Source: Rhizobiaceae bacterium MnEN-MB40S
GTDB taxonomy: Bacteria; Pseudomonadota; Alphaproteobacteria; Rhizobiales; Rhizobiaceae
Assembly (NCBI GenBank): GCA_024343425.1
Contig: BRLC01000002.1
Location: 62,001 to 126,000, forward strand
Direction: 5' to 3'
DNA: 64,000 nt
Shown here: one piece after another, positions 61,776 through 64,000 of the stretch
Position numbering within the stretch: the stretch's first letter is position 1
Layout of the letters: every line of letters begins with the position of its first letter
The notes under the pieces: model-generated
Told to the model about the DNA's origin: nothing
Seen by the model: the letters and a program-made list of their open reading frames with translations, nothing else
Database searches by the model: none
Program-made: the position numbers and the translations under genes

Positions 61776-63125
61776 ATGACCAAGAAGACAGAATTACCGG
61801 GTGTTTTTCGCCAACTGAAAACGTCGCGTCGCAGCGTCTTGCGCAGCAGCGCCTATCTTGGACTGGGTTTGGCTGCGCCTTCCATCATATCTCGGGCGGC
61901 CTGGGCGCAGGACGCGAAGAAAATCACGTTCATCAGCGAAGAATCCAATCCGAAGGCGCAGGCCGTCTACGACAAGATCAACGCCGACTTCGAAGCCGAG
62001 ACCGGCATTTCCGTCACGATGGAATATCCGGGATTCGAGAACATCGCCCAGCGCGTGGCGACGCTGATCGCCTCGGGGACGCCGGCCGAGCTTGTCTGGT
62101 ACGGCGCCGGTTCGGCGATGGAAGTCGCGCTTCAGGGTCAGCTTGCGGATGTCAGCGATCTCGTTGCGGATCTCGGTATTCCCGACAATCTGCGTCTTGT
62201 GGTCGACGGCGCCGATCGATCCGTCGCCACCAGCCAGCAATTCGTCTACGGCTGGTATCGTTCCGACCTCTATGACGAGGCCGGACTGGACCCCTACTCC
62301 GATTGGGACAGCTACCTCGCGGTCAGCGAGAAGCTGAACAACCCGCCGGCCATGTACGGCAATATCGTTCCCTCCGCGCAAAGCGGCGCGTCTCACCTGC
62401 TCATGGAAACCATGATGCAGAAGAACGACGCCCACTGGTTCAAGATGGGCGATGACGGCGAGTATGAAGTCTACCTCGACCAGGGCGATAACATGGGCAA
62501 GGTGGTCGAGACGCTGGAGTTCCTCAACAATGCGCACAAGTTTGCGCCGGAAGGCTCGAACTACAGCTGGGGCGATCTGATGAGCCAGTATTTCACCGGA
62601 CGCGTCGCCAACAGCTACTATGTCGGCGCGCGCCTGCTGGAGCAGACCCTGTCGAACGCGCCCGATCTTGCGCCGCTGACGAAGCCGATTTCTCTGCCCG
62701 CCAAAGAAACGGACAATTATTATCTGTCGGTCCAGGGTTTCCATGTCGGCAAGGGCTCGAACGAAGACGGCGCAAAGCAGTACGTGAAGTTCTTCATGAA
62801 CCACCCCGCCTATATCGAGTGGCTGCACTCCGTGCCGCTGCATATCATTCCCGCCAAGCAGGAAGTGCTGAACTCGGAAGCCTATATGGACAACGACGTC
62901 ATTCAGCAGCGCATGGACGTGCTTGAGTTCCTCGACAGCATCTGGGGCAAGGGCCGGGCGCCATACTACTGGGATGGCGACAAGCTGAACAAATATGTTG
63001 GCCTTTACCAGAACGACAGTCTCGGCGGCTGGATGCTTGCGGCCATGAACATTGGCGGCCAGGACGCTGAATCCGTCGTCAAGGAAGCGGCCGACAAGAT
63101 CCGTGAAAAGATGAGCGACCTCTGA
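61776..63125 (+). CDS. Sugar-type ABC transporter, periplasmic binding protein (family 1)
   Basis: A 449-residue family-1 solute-binding protein. A twin-arginine-like signal (SRRSVLRSSAYLGLGLAAPSIISRAAWA) precedes the mature start KKITFISEESNPKAQAVYDKINADFEAETGI. Later PAELVWYGAGSAMEV and SVQGFHVGKGSNEDGAKQY. Binds an oligosaccharide, sugar alcohol or similar solute. ATG 61776 behind AGGAGAAAG. A stem-loop separates it from the permease gene. Confidence 0.87.
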   Translation: MTKKTELPGVFRQLKTSRRSVLRSSAYLGLGLAAPSIISRAAWAQDAKKITFISEESNPKAQAVYDKINADFEAETGISVTMEYPGFENIAQRVATLIASGTPAELVWYGAGSAMEVALQGQLADVSDLVADLGIPDNLRLVVDGADRSVATSQQFVYGWYRSDLYDEAGLDPYSDWDSYLAVSEKLNNPPAMYGNIVPSAQSGASHLLMETMMQKNDAHWFKMGDDGEYEVYLDQGDNMGKVVETLEFLNNAHKFAPEGSNYSWGDLMSQYFTGRVANSYYVGARLLEQTLSNAPDLAPLTKPISLPAKETDNYYLSVQGFHVGKGSNEDGAKQYVKFFMNHPAYIEWLHSVPLHIIPAKQEVLNSEAYMDNDVIQQRMDVLEFLDSIWGKGRAPYYWDGDKLNKYVGLYQNDSLGGWMLAAMNIGGQDAESVVKEAADKIREKMSDL

Positions 63126-63142
63126 TCGCGACACGACGCAAC

Positions 63143-63168
63143 GGGATGGCGGATCACAAGCCGCCATC
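63143..63168 (+). promoter_or_regulatory. Intercistronic stem-loop, binding protein to permease (sugar ABC)
   Basis: GGATGGCGG and CCGCCATCC pair over an 8-base loop, 18 bases after the binding-protein stop, followed by TCTACTTC. Fourth hairpin at a binding-protein/permease junction in this window. Confidence 0.55.
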
Positions 63169-63197
63169 CTCTACTTCAGCTCACTCAGGCAGCCATA

Positions 63198-64000
63198 ATG
63201 TCGACTTCAGATAGCCCCCGCGAAGGTGGATGGGTCGCAGCCGCGATCGGGCCAGCGCTAATACTGCTTCTGCTGACGGCCTATATTCCGATCATCTACG
63301 CGCTGACGCTCGCGTTCTACAACAAGACCGCCTTCAATCCGGATATGGATTTCGTCGGCTTTAAGAATTTCGTGTGGCTGCTCAAGCGCGACGATCTCTG
63401 GATGGCGCTCGGCAAATCCGTCGTGTTCACCATTGGCTCGGTCGGATTTCAGCTCGCCTTCGGCCTGTTTTTCGGGCTTTTGCTCAACGAGGCGATACGC
63501 GGCCGGGCGATCATGCGCAGCCTGGTCATACTGCCTTATCTTCTGCCGACGATCGTCATCGGACTGGTTTTTCGCTGGATTCTCAATCCGGAATTCGGCG
63601 TCGTGAACCAGATCCTGCTCTCCATGGGCGTCGTGGAGCGCCCCATCAACTTCTTCGGCGGTCTTGACGTGGCGATGACGTCGATCATCGTGACGACGGG
63701 CTGGCAGTACGGGTCCTTCGCCGTTCTGCTGATCCTCGCCAGACTGCAGTCCATCAATCCGCGCCTTTACGAAGCGGCCCGCAGTTGCGGCGCCGGAACC
63801 TGGCGCTGTTTCGTCGACGTCACCCTGCCAAATCTGCGCACCACCCTGCTGCTGATCGCATTGTTGCGGGGCATCTGGATGTTCAACAAGTTCGACCTGA
63901 TCTGGATCATCACCAAGGGCGGACCTTTACAGGCGACGGAAACGCTTCCGATCTACGTCTACAAGATCGCGTTCCAGGACTTCAATTTCGGGCGGGCCGC
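63198..64000 (+). CDS. Sugar-type ABC transporter permease (MalF/UgpA-like), C-terminus cut by window edge
   Basis: 267 codons from ATG 63198 run off the right edge. Membrane segments include IGPALILLLLTAYIPIIYALTLAFYNK and LVILPYLLPTIVIGLVFRWIL; the coupling motif is LYEAARSCGAGTWRCFVDVTLPNL. Partner of the preceding binding protein; a second permease and the ATPase are expected just beyond the window. Confidence 0.9.
   Translation, partial: MSTSDSPREGGWVAAAIGPALILLLLTAYIPIIYALTLAFYNKTAFNPDMDFVGFKNFVWLLKRDDLWMALGKSVVFTIGSVGFQLAFGLFFGLLLNEAIRGRAIMRSLVILPYLLPTIVIGLVFRWILNPEFGVVNQILLSMGVVERPINFFGGLDVAMTSIIVTTGWQYGSFAVLLILARLQSINPRLYEAARSCGAGTWRCFVDVTLPNLRTTLLLIALLRGIWMFNKFDLIWIITKGGPLQATETLPIYVYKIAFQDFNFGRA

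Overview
The window is about 60% G+C with weakly AT-rich intergenic gaps. It is packed with solute-binding-protein ABC transporters, LysR/MocR regulators and ATGA-coupled operons. It also holds small palindromic intergenic elements of the kind seen in rhizobia. Together these suggest a Hyphomicrobiales alphaproteobacterium (a Rhizobiaceae/Aurantimonadaceae-type chromosome). The species call is inference; no rRNA or tRNA gene was seen.

Layout. 1-7.5 kb: start of an MHS-family transporter, a small glyoxalase-superfamily protein, an amidase, then a minus-strand unit of a trypsin/phospholipase-D fusion protein, a second trypsin-like protease and an ArsR regulator. 7.7-16.3 kb: a PaaK-like ligase, a MocR regulator divergent from an FMN-binding oxidase-like protein, and a LysR-controlled DoxX / extradiol dioxygenase / glutathionyl-hydroquinone reductase operon. 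16.4-24.7 kb: a polar amino-acid ABC cassette, an orphan XRE antitoxin-like gene, and a complete potFGHI putrescine/polyamine operon. 24.8-30.5 kb: htpG, a MAPEG protein, a decayed malonyl-CoA decarboxylase, and a second amino-acid ABC cassette.

30.6-35.6 kb (minus strand) is a guanidine-utilisation operon. A sequence matching the sigma-54 -24/-12 consensus lies directly upstream of a guanidine-I (ykkC) riboswitch. Then come a binding protein, permease, ATPase, a GdmH-type ureohydrolase, a histidine-rich protein and a small His-containing membrane protein. 36.6-38.2 kb: two coupled GT25 glycosyltransferases. 38.2-48.7 kb: an IPNS-like dioxygenase, a LysR regulator divergent from allophanate hydrolase, and a coupled operon for a BMP-type (PnrA-like) ABC transporter with a biuret-hydrolase-like enzyme, a paralogous cysteine hydrolase and a cupin. 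50.8-53.5 kb: nucleoside hydrolase plus adenine deaminase. The nitrogen theme is consistent: guanidine, biuret/allophanate, purines and polyamines could all feed ammonium release.

53.5-58 kb is the most unusual segment. A 12-TM flippase-like membrane protein with a soluble tail is translationally coupled to a reverse transcriptase that has no maturase or nuclease domain. A long inverted repeat able to fold into a roughly 100-nt RNA sits just after the RT, and an RNase T2 gene is divergent. The window ends with an M20 amidohydrolase, a phosphoribosyltransferase, a 1-Cys peroxiredoxin, a glyoxalase-like gene behind a perfect 16-bp palindrome, and the start of a sugar ABC transporter.

Two intergenic gaps (15.1-15.6 and 50.0-50.4 kb) carry the same 17-bp repeat core, in opposite orientation, with 35-bp periodicity in the second. 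All assignments rest on reading motifs by eye; no database search was run.
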